Positions 36,951-45,946 of a stretch of DNA of 64,000 nt are shown here, one piece after another. The position numbers and the translations under genes were made by a program. The stretch's first letter is position 1, and each line of letters starts with the position of its first letter. The notes beneath the pieces are model-generated. The model was not told the origin of the DNA and searched no databases. It saw nothing but the letters and a program-made list of their open reading frames with translations. Origin of the DNA: Avipropionibacterium sp050157065 (lineage in GTDB: Bacteria > Actinomycetota > Actinomycetes > Propionibacteriales > Propionibacteriaceae); NCBI GenBank assembly GCA_050157065.1, contig CP189573.1, one strand, 5' to 3'.

Positions 36951-39446
36951 TCAGCCGCGCAGCACGGCCCCGTGGTGTTCGGCCGCACGGGCGACGGCGG
37001 CATCGCGCACCTGGGCCGCCTCCGCGTCGGTCAACGTGTGGTCACCACGCAGCCGCAACGCGAACGCCAACGACTTCTTGCCTTCACCGAGCTGTTCGGA
37101 GGTGTAGACGTCGAACAGCCGGATCGACTCCAGCAGCGGTCCGGCCCCCTCGCGCAGGGTCTGCTCCACCACGGCGGCCGGGATCGCGGCGTCGACCACG
37201 AGCGCAACGTCCTCCTTCGCCACCGGGAAGGTGTCGAGGCTCGCCACGTCACCCCCGTCGGGAGCGGCCGCGACCAGCACTTCGAGATCCATCTCGGCGG
37301 CGCAGGTCCGTGCCGGGAGGCCGAACTGCTTGACCACCGTCGGGTGCACCTCCCCCGCGTGGCCGACCAGGGTGCCGTCGGCCAGCTCGAAGCGTGCGCA
37401 CCGTCCGGGGTGCCAGGGAGCATGATCATGGTCGGCGACCCGCCGCAACTCGATCCCCAACGCCCGAGCCGCGATCTCGACGAACGCGACCGCATGGGTC
37501 CAGGCCACCGGCTCGCCGGGGCCGGCCCACCCCTCACGACGCCACATGCCGGTCAGCACCACCGCCAGCCGCTCCGGCTGCTCGGGGAGTGCGGCGTCCA
37601 GCGCAGCGAGTTCGTCGTCGGTGGGCCGCTGCGCGACCGACGGCCGCGGGGCGGTCACGGCCTCGGGCTTCGCCCGGAACACCGACCCGGACTCGTACAG
37701 TGCCAGGTCGTCATTGCCGCGGCTGAGGTTGCGCGCGACGGCCCCGAACAGTCCCGGCAGCAGACAGGTGCGCAGGTACGGCGAGGTCTCGGCCAGTGGA
37801 TTGGCCAGTCGGACCAGTCGACGTCGGCCGTCGTCGGAAGGCACCCCCAGGTGGTCGATGTCGGCGTCGGAGACGAACGGGAAGGTCAACACCTCGGTGA
37901 AGCCGGCACCGGGCAGCGCGGCCTGCAACGCCCGGCGCACCTGCTGCCGCTTGGTCAGCCCGCGGCCGGCCGGCGGGGTCGGCAGCACCGGCGGAATGGT
38001 GTCGAGGCCGACCTGCCGGCCCACCTCCTCGACGAAGTCGTACGGATCCGTCAGGTCAGGACGCCACGTCGGTGGCGTCACCGCGAGTTGATCACCGTCG
38101 GCCTCCACGCGGCAGCCGACGTCGTGCAGCATGTCGACCACGCCGTCGGCGGCGACCTCGACCCCCAGGATGCGGCCGGGCAGGCCGGCGTCGATCCGGG
38201 TGGTCGGCATCGCCGGTACGACACCGCTGACGGTCTCATCCGCCGACAGGGTGCCACCGCCGAGCTCGACCAGGAGTCCGGCGGCGAGGTGGGCCGCGGC
38301 GTACGTCGCCGCCGGATCCACCCCCCGTTCGAACCGGCGCGACGCCTCGGAGCCGAGCCGGAGCCGACGCGAGGTGCCGGCGATCCGTCGGGCGTCGAAG
38401 TGGGCGGCCTCGAGCACCACCTCGGTGGTGTCGGCACCGATCTCGGTGCTGGCCCCACCCATCACCCCGGCCAGCCCGATCGGCCCGGAGTCGTCGGTGA
38501 TCAACAGGTCATCGCCGGTGAGGGTGCGGACCTGGTCGTCCAGGGTGGTGAGCCGCTCCCCGGCCCGGGCCGTACGAACCGTGATCGGTCCGGTCAGTCG
38601 GGCACGATCGTAGGCGTGCAAGGGCTGTCCGGTCGCGAGCATCACGAAGTTCGTCACGTCGACGACCAGCGAGATCGGGCGCATCCCGGCCAGCTGGACC
38701 CAGCGCGCCAGCCAGCGTGGTGACCGGGCGGACGGGTCCAGCCCGGTCACGGTCAACGCGACGAAGAGCGGACAGCCGTCGCCCTCGCGTACCACCGGAT
38801 GGCCGTCGGCCACCTCGGCCGGGACCGGTCGGTCCACCGGGTCGTGGAAGGCGACGCCGGCGGCGGTGGCCGCTTCCCGTGCCAGGCCGCGGATCGAGAA
38901 GCAGTAGCCGCGGTCGGGGGTGACCGCGATGTCGAGCACCTCGTCGCGCAGGGCGAGGACGGGCAGGGCGTCGTCGCCCGGGGACAGGTCCCCGACATCG
39001 TTCATGATCATGATGCCGTCGAGGCCGTCGTCGGGCAGGCCGAGTTCGGTCGCGGAGCAGATCATGCCGTCGGAGACGTGACCGTACGTCTTGCGCGCGG
39101 CGATCGCGAAGTCGCCCGGCAGCACCGCACCCGGCAGTGCCACCACGACCAGGTCACCGACCGCGAAGTTCCCTGCCCCGCAGACGATCCCGCGACCCGG
39201 CTCGCCGTCGGGGTTGTGACCACCGACGTCGACGGTGCACCAGCGGATCGTCTTCCCGTTCTTCTGCGGCTCGTCGGCGAAGTCGAGCACCCGACCGATC
39301 ACCAGTGGCCCGGTGACGTCACCGCCGACCTCGTCGACGGTCTCGACCTCCAACCCGGCACGGATCAGCGACTCCCCCAACGCGCGCGCGTCGAGTTGAT
39401 CACCGAGCTCGGCGTACTCCCGCAACCAGCTGACCGGGGCCTTCAT
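36951..39446 (-). CDS. pheT: Phenylalanyl-tRNA synthetase beta subunit
   Basis: The 831-residue beta subunit of the alpha2-beta2 enzyme. Domains in order: an N-terminal tRNA-binding EMAP-like fold (about 40-150, with DFAITARKTYGHVSDGMICS-like content), B3/B4 editing domain (about 210-390), B5 (RIDAGLPGRILGVEVAADGV), the catalytic-like region (VLTFPFVSDADIDHLG onward) and a C-terminal FDX-ACB domain ending ARAAEHHGAVLRG. ATG 39446 overlaps the pheS stop (four bases). Confidence 0.97.
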   Translation of the reverse strand: MKAPVSWLREYAELGDQLDARALGESLIRAGLEVETVDEVGGDVTGPLVIGRVLDFADEPQKNGKTIRWCTVDVGGHNPDGEPGRGIVCGAGNFAVGDLVVVALPGAVLPGDFAIAARKTYGHVSDGMICSATELGLPDDGLDGIMIMNDVGDLSPGDDALPVLALRDEVLDIAVTPDRGYCFSIRGLAREAATAAGVAFHDPVDRPVPAEVADGHPVVREGDGCPLFVALTVTGLDPSARSPRWLARWVQLAGMRPISLVVDVTNFVMLATGQPLHAYDRARLTGPITVRTARAGERLTTLDDQVRTLTGDDLLITDDSGPIGLAGVMGGASTEIGADTTEVVLEAAHFDARRIAGTSRRLRLGSEASRRFERGVDPAATYAAAHLAAGLLVELGGGTLSADETVSGVVPAMPTTRIDAGLPGRILGVEVAADGVVDMLHDVGCRVEADGDQLAVTPPTWRPDLTDPYDFVEEVGRQVGLDTIPPVLPTPPAGRGLTKRQQVRRALQAALPGAGFTEVLTFPFVSDADIDHLGVPSDDGRRRLVRLANPLAETSPYLRTCLLPGLFGAVARNLSRGNDDLALYESGSVFRAKPEAVTAPRPSVAQRPTDDELAALDAALPEQPERLAVVLTGMWRREGWAGPGEPVAWTHAVAFVEIAARALGIELRRVADHDHAPWHPGRCARFELADGTLVGHAGEVHPTVVKQFGLPARTCAAEMDLEVLVAAAPDGGDVASLDTFPVAKEDVALVVDAAIPAAVVEQTLREGAGPLLESIRLFDVYTSEQLGEGKKSLAFALRLRGDHTLTDAEAAQVRDAAVARAAEHHGAVLRG

Positions 39447-40552
39447 CGCGCACCCCCGACCAGCGAACGGCTGAAACGGATGTCGCCCTCGACCATGTCA
39501 CGCATGTCGGCGGCGTTGTTGCGGAACATCATGGTCCTCTCGATCCCCATCCCGAACGCGAATCCGGAGTACACCTCCGGGTCGATCCCGGCGGCGATCA
39601 GCACGCGCGGGTTCACCACACCGCAGCCACCCCACTCGATCCAGCCCTCGCTGGAGCACGTCCGACAGGGGCGATCCGGGTTGCCGACCGAGTCGCCGTG
39701 GCAGACGAAGCACTCGAGGTCGAGCTCGGCGCTCGGCTCGGTGAACGGGAAGTAGTTCGGCCGGATCCGGGTGCGTACGTCACCGAAGATGGCGCGCGCG
39801 AAGTGGTCAAGGGTGCCCTTGAGATGGCCCAGCGTGATGCCCTTGTCGACGCAGAGTCCTTCGATCTGGTGGAAGACCGGTACGTGGGTGGCGTCGAACT
39901 CGTCGGCCCGGTACACCTTGCCCGGGCACACCACGTACACCGGCAGCTCACGGTCGAGCAGGGTGCGACCCTGGACCGGTGAGGTGTGGGTGCGCATCAC
40001 CACACCGGCCTCCGGCGGATCGACGAACAGGGTGTCGGTCTCGCCCCGTGCGGGATGATCAGGTGCGATGTTGAGGGCGTCGAAGTTGAGCCACTCCGCC
40101 TCCGCCTCGGGCCCCTCGGCGACCTCCCAGCCCATCGCGACGAACACGTCACTGATCCTGTCAATCAGTCCGGTGATCGGGTGGACCGCACCGACCGGCG
40201 ACAGCTCCACCGGCACCGTCACGTCGACGGTCTCGGCCTGCAGCATGGTCTCCAGCTCGGCGGCCTCGACCTCCTCGCGGCGGGCAGCCAGGGCCTGGTT
40301 GACCTTGCCTCGCGCCTGCCCGATCAGTCGACCCGCGTCCTTGCGGTCGGCCGGTGGCAGCTGGCCGATCCCCCGGTTCGCCAACGCGAGTGGGGAACGA
40401 TCACCGGTGTGGGCCAGTCGCGCGGTGTTCAGGTCGGCGGCCGTGGTGGCCTGGGCAAAGGCGGCGATGGCCTCGCGTACCAGCTGCTCGACCCGCTCCG
40501 CGGTCGGCGCCGTCACCTCGTCTGGTCCATCACTGCTGCTCGGCCCGGACAA
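39443..40552 (-). CDS. pheS: Phenylalanyl-tRNA synthetase alpha subunit (TTG start)
   Basis: A 369-residue class II catalytic subunit. The N-terminal coiled-coil (about 17-100) is followed by motif 2 (VYVVCPGKVYRADEFDATHV with FHQIEGLCVDKGIT) and motif 3 (SGFAFGMGIERTMMFRNN). A four-Cys cluster, CFVCHGDS then CRTCSSEGW, about residues 293-315, could bind zinc. I see no ATG; the TTG at 40552 has AGGGGG six bases upstream, and a GTG 12 codons later is the alternative. I looked for a T-box in the 179 bases upstream and did not find one. Confidence 0.96.
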   Translation of the reverse strand: MSGPSSSDGPDEVTAPTAERVEQLVREAIAAFAQATTAADLNTARLAHTGDRSPLALANRGIGQLPPADRKDAGRLIGQARGKVNQALAARREEVEAAELETMLQAETVDVTVPVELSPVGAVHPITGLIDRISDVFVAMGWEVAEGPEAEAEWLNFDALNIAPDHPARGETDTLFVDPPEAGVVMRTHTSPVQGRTLLDRELPVYVVCPGKVYRADEFDATHVPVFHQIEGLCVDKGITLGHLKGTLDHFARAIFGDVRTRIRPNYFPFTEPSAELDLECFVCHGDSVGNPDRPCRTCSSEGWIEWGGCGVVNPRVLIAAGIDPEVYSGFAFGMGIERTMMFRNNAADMRDMVEGDIRFSRSLVGGAR

Positions 40553-40731
40553 CCCGGTCCCCCTTCACCTGTGCCGCGACGCGGCGTGATCATGTGGTCG
40601 GCGCGAGGGCATCGGCACCCAAGGCCATCGGACAGTCTAGAGAGGTGGCTCCGCACCAGACAGCGGGTTTCACCGCGCTCCCCGTCGAGGCGCCGCAGCC
40701 CGGACCCGGGACGTACGCACGGGCGCCGGCC

Positions 40732-41694
40732 TCACTCCGGGTCGGGTGGTGCCGCCGCCCCGTCGGCCTCGTCCCGGTCGGCCCACTCCAGCAGGGTGTC
40801 CAACCGATACGGCGCCTCGTCGATGCCGTGGTGCAGGTCACCTAGCTCGGCGAACCGGCCGGGCATCGTGGCGATGGTGAAGTCGTCGGGTTCGCAGTCG
40901 TCGATCTCGTCCCAGCGCACGGGCGCCGACACCGTACCGGCCGCCACCCCTCGTACGGAGTAGGCGGCCGCGATCGTGTGGTCACGGGCGTTCTGGTTGT
41001 AGTCGACGAACAGCGCGGCCGGGTCGCGGTCCTTGCGCCACCACGCGGTGGTGACCTCGTCGGGGGCGCGGCGTTCCACCTCCCGGGCGAACGCGAGCGC
41101 GGCCCGGCGGACGTCGGCGAACCCGTGCTCGGCCGGGATCCGGACGTACACGTGCAGTCCGTGCCCGCCTGAGGTCTTCGGCCAGCCGGTCGCACCGAGG
41201 TCGTCGAGCACCTCGTGCACCACGTGGGCGACCCGCTGCACCCGGTCCCACCCGCAGTCGGGCCCGGGGTCGAGGTCGATCCGCCACTCGTCGGGCGACT
41301 CGGTGTCGGCGCGCCGCGAGTTCCACGGGTGGAACTCGACGGTCGACATCTGCACCGCCCAGATCACCTGCGCGAGTTCGGTGACGCACAGTTCATCGGC
41401 ATGCAGGCCGTACCGCGGGAAGTGGAGGCGTACGGTCTCCACCCAGTCCGGGGCACCCCGCGGGATCCGCTTCTGGTGCACCTTGTCCCCGGCCAACCCC
41501 TTCGGGAACCGGTGCAGCATGGTCGGCCGCTCCCGCAGCGCCCGGACGATGCCGTCGCCGACCGACAGGTAGTAGTCGACCAGGTCCTTCTTGGTCCAGC
41601 CCTGGTCGGGGAAGTAGACCCGGTCGGGATTGCTGACCCGCACCGTCCGCTCCCCCACCTCGACCTCGATCGCGGGGCTGGTGTTGGCGGCCAT
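40732..41694 (-). CDS. Stand-alone LigD-type polymerase (archaeo-eukaryotic primase superfamily)
   Basis: The 320-residue product corresponds to the polymerase domain of LigD, which fills ends with a preference for ribonucleotides during non-homologous end joining. It begins VGERTVRVSNPDRVYFPDQG and contains MLHRFPKGLAGDKVHQKRIP (about 59-78), the metal-binding RIDLDPGPDCGWD (about 138-150) and SGGHGLHVYVRI with the later DYNQNARDHTIAAAYS. No ligase or phosphoesterase domain is fused, and no Ku gene is in the window. It lies between pheS and the rRNA methyltransferase, both same strand. Actinobacteria often have such separate LigD-pol paralogues. Confidence 0.92.
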   Translation of the reverse strand: MAANTSPAIEVEVGERTVRVSNPDRVYFPDQGWTKKDLVDYYLSVGDGIVRALRERPTMLHRFPKGLAGDKVHQKRIPRGAPDWVETVRLHFPRYGLHADELCVTELAQVIWAVQMSTVEFHPWNSRRADTESPDEWRIDLDPGPDCGWDRVQRVAHVVHEVLDDLGATGWPKTSGGHGLHVYVRIPAEHGFADVRRAALAFAREVERRAPDEVTTAWWRKDRDPAALFVDYNQNARDHTIAAAYSVRGVAAGTVSAPVRWDEIDDCEPDDFTIATMPGRFAELGDLHHGIDEAPYRLDTLLEWADRDEADGAAAPPDPE

Positions 41695-41715
41695 GGAGCA
41701 GAGGGTACTGGCGGT

Positions 41716-42519
41716 TCAGCGTTGCGCGGCGGCGGTGGTGTACAGGCAGACCGCGGCGGCGGTGGCGAGGTTGAGCGATTCGGCCCGGCCCCACATCGGG
41801 ATGCCGACCACCCGGTCGGCGAGCGCGGCGTCGGACTCGGGCAGGCCCCAGGCCTCGTTGCCGAACAGCCAGGTGGTGGGCCGGGTGAGCCCACCGTTCC
41901 GGTTGAGGTCGTCGAGGTCGGCGTCGCCGGAGCCGGCGGTCGCCAGCACCTGGGTGCCGGCCGCCCGGCAGGCGGCGAGCGCGTCGGCCAGCTCGACGTC
42001 GATCACCAGCGGCAGGTGGAACAGGCTGCCGACGCTGGCCCGCACGCACTTGGGGTTGTACGGGTCGACCGAGTCGCGGGTCAGCACGACGGCGTCGGCG
42101 CCGAACGCGTCGGCGCACCTGATCACCGTGCCGGCGTTGCCGGGGTCGCGGACCTGCGCCAGCACCACGACCAGCCGCGGCCCACCGGCCAGCGCGGTCG
42201 CCAGGTCGACGTGGAGGGTACGGCAGACCGCCACGATCCCCTGCGGGGTCACGGCATCGGCGATCCCGGTGAGCGTGGCCGTGGTCGCGACGTCGATCCC
42301 GCGGTCGAGCACGGCGGCGACCAGGTCACGGTGGCGGTCGGCGGCCTGCGGGGTGATCAGTACCAGGTCGGCATGGTCGAGGGCTTCGGCCACCGCCTGG
42401 GGCCCCTCGGCCAGGAAGGTGCCGGTCCGGGTCCGTTGCTTGTGGCTGGACAGCCGACGAGCCGACCGGAGCTGCCCCGCCGATGCGATGGGCAGTCCGG
42501 TCGGCTCGACCGTGGACAC
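41716..42519 (-). CDS. TrmH/SpoU-family RNA 2'-O-methyltransferase
   Basis: The 267-residue product has an N-terminal substrate-binding region (ARRLSSHKQRTRTGTFLAEG) and a C-terminal trefoil-knot SPOUT domain: LAQVRDPGNAGTVIRCADAF (motif 1), LFGNEAWGLP (motif 2) and IPMWGRAESLNLATAAAVCL (motif 3). In actinobacteria this gene regularly follows rplT. The exact rRNA target is not clear from sequence (23S Um/Gm is usual). GTG 42519 begins VSTVEPTG; the longer frame into rplT is spurious. Confidence 0.9.
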   Translation of the reverse strand: MSTVEPTGLPIASAGQLRSARRLSSHKQRTRTGTFLAEGPQAVAEALDHADLVLITPQAADRHRDLVAAVLDRGIDVATTATLTGIADAVTPQGIVAVCRTLHVDLATALAGGPRLVVVLAQVRDPGNAGTVIRCADAFGADAVVLTRDSVDPYNPKCVRASVGSLFHLPLVIDVELADALAACRAAGTQVLATAGSGDADLDDLNRNGGLTRPTTWLFGNEAWGLPESDAALADRVVGIPMWGRAESLNLATAAAVCLYTTAAAQR

Positions 42520-42557
42520 GTCTGGTCCTGGCTGGGTGGTACTGCGGTCGGCGCCGG

Positions 42558-42935
42558 TCAGGCGGCCGTACTCGCGGTGGCAGGCTGGTTGTCCTTGGCG
42601 ACCTGGACCAGCGCGGCGAACGCCTTCTCGTCGGTGACGGCGAGGTCGGCGAGGATCTTGCGGTCGACCTCGACACCGGCCGTACGCAGGCCGGAGATGA
42701 ACCGGTTGTAGGTCATGCCCTCGGCGCGGACCGCGGCGTTGATCCGCTGGATCCACAGCCGACGGAAGTCACCCTTGCGGGCGCGGCGGTCGCGGTAGGC
42801 GTAGGTCAGCGAGTGGCTGATCTGCTCCTTGGCCTTGCGGTAGAGGCGCGAGCGCTGCCCCCGGTAGCCGGACGCCTGGTCCAGGACTTCGCGGCGCTTC
42901 TTCTGGGCGTTGACGGACCGCTTGACGCGTGCCAT
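42558..42935 (-). CDS. rplT: 50S ribosomal protein L20
   Basis: A 125-residue 23S rRNA-binding protein, beginning MARVKRSVNAQKKRREVLDQ with the typical RGQRSRLYRKAKEQISHSLT helix. The last eight residues (QPATASTAA) are a short extension. It sits in the infC-rpmI-rplT operon. ATG 42935 is preceded by AAGGAG. Confidence 0.98.
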   Translation of the reverse strand: MARVKRSVNAQKKRREVLDQASGYRGQRSRLYRKAKEQISHSLTYAYRDRRARKGDFRRLWIQRINAAVRAEGMTYNRFISGLRTAGVEVDRKILADLAVTDEKAFAALVQVAKDNQPATASTAA

Positions 42936-43053
42936 GTCGTTGTTCTCCTTGCTGGTGGTTCGAGGTGAGCCGGAGCACGTCGGGCGTGCTCACGGCGCCG
43001 GGTTCAGGCGCGCCACCGGGTGGTCGGTGACGCGTCGCGGACGAGGTCGGGTC

Positions 43054-43248
43054 TTACAGACCCAGCAGCTTGCGGGCCTGGCGGGTGTCGTTGGGCGACA
43101 GCTCCTTGGTGCCCTCGAGACGGCGCTTCTGCTTGGTCGGCTTGTGCTCGTTGATGTGCATCTTGCCCGCCTGCCGGTGCAGCACCTTGCCCGTTCCGGT
43201 GATCTTGAACCGCTTCTTGGCACCGGAGTGCGTCTTCATCTTCGGCAT
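43054..43248 (-). CDS. rpmI: 50S ribosomal protein L35
   Basis: A 64-residue protein beginning MPKMKTHSGAKKRFKITGTG and ending RQARKLLGL. AAGGAG nine bases before ATG 43248 decides the start; the upstream open frame is leader. It lies 118 bases from rplT and 141 bases from infC. Confidence 0.98.
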   Translation of the reverse strand: MPKMKTHSGAKKRFKITGTGKVLHRQAGKMHINEHKPTKQKRRLEGTKELSPNDTRQARKLLGL

Positions 43249-43389
43249 CGTCAGCCGCTCCTTCGTCAATCTCCACCGGGCAAACCCGGCCCTGGCCCGT
43301 ACCGAGGGTGCTCGGTCGGGGTCATTCCGTACGTGTGCCGCTGCCTCGCGGCGGCCCACCGGTTGGTGGTGGGTCGTGCTCGGTCCCGC

Positions 43390-44073
43390 TCAGACGTCGA
43401 TGTCGGGATCCATGTTGTCGGCCGGACCACGCTTCTTGTGGGTGCTCGGCGTCGAGTTCGCGCGATGCTCGGCGAGCTCGCGGTGTTCGGCCTCGACCTC
43501 AGCCTTGCGCTCGGCGGCCCGCCGGTCACGCTCGGCCTTCACCTCGACCTTGGCCTCGGTCTTCTTCCGGGTCGGCCCGATCACCATCAACATGTTCCGC
43601 CCGTCCTGCTTGGGCGAGGACTCGACGAAGCCGAACTCCGACACGTCCTCGGCCAACCGCTTCAACAGGTTGAAGCCGAGCTCCGGGCGCGACTGCTCGC
43701 GGCCACGGAACATGATCGTGATCTTGACCTTGTCGCCGCCCTTGAGGAACCGCACGACGTGACCCTTCTTGGTCTCGTAGTCGTGGTCGTCGATCTTCGG
43801 CCGGAGCTTCATTTCCTTGATCACGGTGTTGGTCTGGTTGCGACGGGACTCGCGCGCCTTCTGCGCGGCCTCGTACTTGAACTTGCCGTAGTCCATGAGC
43901 TTGGCCACGGGCGGCCGCGCCTGTGCAGCCACCTCGACCAGATCGAGGTCCTGGTCACGTGCCAGTCGCAGCGCGTCTGCGGTTGCCACGATGCCGACCT
44001 GCTCCCCGGCCGGGCCGACGAGCCGGACCTCGGGAACGCGGATCCGATCGTTGATGCGTGGTTCAGTGCTGAT
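43390..44073 (-). CDS. infC: Translation initiation factor IF-3 (non-canonical AUC start)
   Basis: IF-3 prevents subunit joining and checks the start codon. The protein should begin (M)STEPRINDRIRVPEVRL, the family start. The codon at that point is ATC (44073-44071), with AGGAGG four bases upstream; no ATG, GTG or TTG is near it. infC in many bacteria uses AUU or AUC so that IF-3 represses its own translation. The open frame continues upstream through the leader, but those residues are not IF-3-like. IF-3 N and C domains follow (PVAKLMDYGKFKYEAAQKAR, then KITIMFRGREQSRPELG). A charged C-terminal extension of about 50 residues (AERDRRAAERKAEVEAEHRE) is longer than in E. coli. Length is 227 residues. 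Confidence 0.94.
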   Translation of the reverse strand: MSTEPRINDRIRVPEVRLVGPAGEQVGIVATADALRLARDQDLDLVEVAAQARPPVAKLMDYGKFKYEAAQKARESRRNQTNTVIKEMKLRPKIDDHDYETKKGHVVRFLKGGDKVKITIMFRGREQSRPELGFNLLKRLAEDVSEFGFVESSPKQDGRNMLMVIGPTRKKTEAKVEVKAERDRRAAERKAEVEAEHRELAEHRANSTPSTHKKRGPADNMDPDIDV

Positions 44074-44119
44074 GTGTCCTCCTGGGTATGTGTCACTGTC
44101 GACACCCGGGAACGACGAA

Positions 44120-44144
44120 GGTCTCCGCGGACCACGCGGAGACC
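44120..44144 (-). promoter_or_regulatory. Hairpin in the infC leader
   Basis: GGTCTCCGCG (44120-44129), 5-base loop, CGCGGAGACC (44135-44144): a perfect 10-bp stem 47 bases before the infC start, in a leader of about 200 nucleotides. It could be an attenuator or a protein-binding leader; no T-run follows. Confidence 0.6.
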
Positions 44145-44280
44145 TGAAGAGCGCCGGCACGACGTCTGCACGTCCTGGCCGGTACCGACCCGTCGACAAC
44201 CGCGGGGGCGTCGTTCGGGTGGGAGATCAGGTCTCCACTTGGATGCGGTCGACCCGCCGTCGACGGGTGAACCGCGCACC

Positions 44281-44310
44281 ATCCTACGCTGCCACCCCAC
44301 GTCCGGGCAA
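44281..44310 (-). promoter_or_regulatory. Candidate infC-rpmI-rplT promoter
   Basis: On the minus strand TTGCCC (44310-44305), 18 bases, TAGGAT (44286-44281). Confidence 0.5.
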
Positions 44311-44319
44311 AACACCGCG

Positions 44320-44347
44320 TTGACTCACCCACCGCGCCCGATAGCGT
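44320..44347 (+). promoter_or_regulatory. Candidate promoter of the FGGY kinase gene
   Basis: TTGACT (44320-44325), 16 bases, TAGCGT (44342-44347); the ATG follows 41 bases later with AAGGAG at 44376-44381. It is back to back with the infC promoter. Confidence 0.6.
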
Positions 44348-44388
44348 GACCCACACACGTCGGTGTCAGGTGACGAAGGAGCGCGAAC

Positions 44389-45912
44389 ATGCTGTCAGTG
44401 GATCCCTCGGACGCGGTCGATCCGCTGGTCCTCGCCCTCGACGTCGGGTCCACCGGCACCCGTGGCGGGGTGTACGACGCGCTCGGCCGGCCGGTGTCGG
44501 GGCAACGCCACAAGGTACGCCACCAGTTCACCACCGGCGCCGACGGCACCTCGACCATCGACCCCGACCAGGTCGTCGAGGAGATCGTCCAGGTGATCGA
44601 CGAGGTGCTCTCGAAGCAGCACCGCGGCCGCATCGCCGGTGTCGGCATCGACACCTTCTCTGCCTCACTGATCGGCGTCGACGCCGACGGGCGGGCCGTC
44701 ACCCCCTGCTACACCTACGCCGACAGCAGGTGCGCCCCACAGGTCGCCGAGCTCCGCAACGAACTGGACGAACTCGAGGTGCAACAGCGCACCGGCACCC
44801 GGATCCACAGCAGTTACCTGCCGGCCCGGCTGCGCTGGTTGGCAGTGACCCGGCCGGAGCTGGTGGCGTCGGTCCGGACCTGGCTGTCCCTCAGCGAGTA
44901 CGTCCACCTGCAGCTGTTGGGCGTCACCGGCGCCGGCACCTCGGTCGCCGCCTGGACCGGCATGCTCGATCGCCACACCGCCGACTGGGACCCCGAGATG
45001 TTGGCCGCCGCGGGCATCAGCGCCGAGCAGCTGTCGCCGGTCCACCACCCCGACCAGCCGTTGACCGACACCGGGACCGGACACCGGGTCGGCGGCCGCG
45101 GCTCGGGCAAGAACTCGGGTCGCCCCAAGCACTGGGACGTCGTGGCCGACGTGCCGTGGCTGCCCGGCCTCAGTGACGGCCTGGCCAGCAACGTCGGCGC
45201 CGGCGGCACCGACGCCCACAGCTGGGTGCTCGCCGCGGCGACGTCGGGCGCGATGCGGGTGCTCGTCGACGAGGTGCCCGAGCGGGTCGGCACCGGGCTG
45301 TGGTGCTACCGGGTCGACCGGACCCGGAGCCTGGTCGGTGGTGCCCTCAACGACGTCGGCCGCGCGGTGGCGTGGCTGGAGGGAATCGCCCAGTTGCCGC
45401 CGAAGGAGGAGATCACCCGGGCCGTGCTCGCCGGGCCGTCGGACAACACGCCGCTCATCCTGCCGTTCCTGACCGGTGAGCGGTCGACCGGTTGGGCCGG
45501 TGATGCGCGCGCCGTGATCACCGGGCTCACCGCCGCCCACACCGGGCTCGACCTGGCCAAGGGCCTGCTCGAGGGGATCGCGCTGAGCTACGTCCGGGTC
45601 GCCCAGCAGCTGGCCGAGATCGCCGGCACCCCCAGCCAGCTGTTGGCCAGCGGGCGGGTCGGCAGCGACCTGCCGGAGTTGCTGCCGGTGCTGGCCGATG
45701 CGATGAACGCCCCGGTCACGCCGGTCACGATCAAGCGGTCGACCCTGCACGGGACGGCGCTGCTGACCCTCGACCTGGTGTTGCCGTACGGGACACGTAC
45801 CCCCGCTGACGTGGCCGAGACGCACCAACCCCGGCCGGAATGCCTGCCGTACTACCGGGAGCGGCAGGCCGAGTTCGAGCGGGTGTACGCCGGCGTGCTG
45901 GCCGACGACTGA
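44389..45912 (+). CDS. FGGY-family carbohydrate kinase (gluconokinase-like)
   Basis: A 507-residue sugar kinase with two actin-like domains. Phosphate-1 motif LALDVGSTGTRGGVYDALG at residues 14-32; central VGIDTFSASLIGVDADG and YTYADSRCAPQVAEL; C-terminal ILPFLTGERSTGWAGDARAV and the ATP-binding LLASGRVGSDLPELLPVLAD. The SRC-type sugar-binding segment and the ERSTGW motif are most like gluconate kinases of this family, but the sugar cannot be fixed from sequence. It stands alone between the infC promoter and the SseB gene and has its own promoter. Confidence 0.85.
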   Translation: MLSVDPSDAVDPLVLALDVGSTGTRGGVYDALGRPVSGQRHKVRHQFTTGADGTSTIDPDQVVEEIVQVIDEVLSKQHRGRIAGVGIDTFSASLIGVDADGRAVTPCYTYADSRCAPQVAELRNELDELEVQQRTGTRIHSSYLPARLRWLAVTRPELVASVRTWLSLSEYVHLQLLGVTGAGTSVAAWTGMLDRHTADWDPEMLAAAGISAEQLSPVHHPDQPLTDTGTGHRVGGRGSGKNSGRPKHWDVVADVPWLPGLSDGLASNVGAGGTDAHSWVLAAATSGAMRVLVDEVPERVGTGLWCYRVDRTRSLVGGALNDVGRAVAWLEGIAQLPPKEEITRAVLAGPSDNTPLILPFLTGERSTGWAGDARAVITGLTAAHTGLDLAKGLLEGIALSYVRVAQQLAEIAGTPSQLLASGRVGSDLPELLPVLADAMNAPVTPVTIKRSTLHGTALLTLDLVLPYGTRTPADVAETHQPRPECLPYYRERQAEFERVYAGVLADD

Positions 45913-45946
45913 GGTTGCGCTTCGACGGTCGGGTCGGCCGGTCGGG

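Noticed and set aside
40553..40731. Possible T-box or leader peptide before pheS
   Set aside because: The AGGGTGGNACCGCG core is absent, and no short frame rich in Phe is present.
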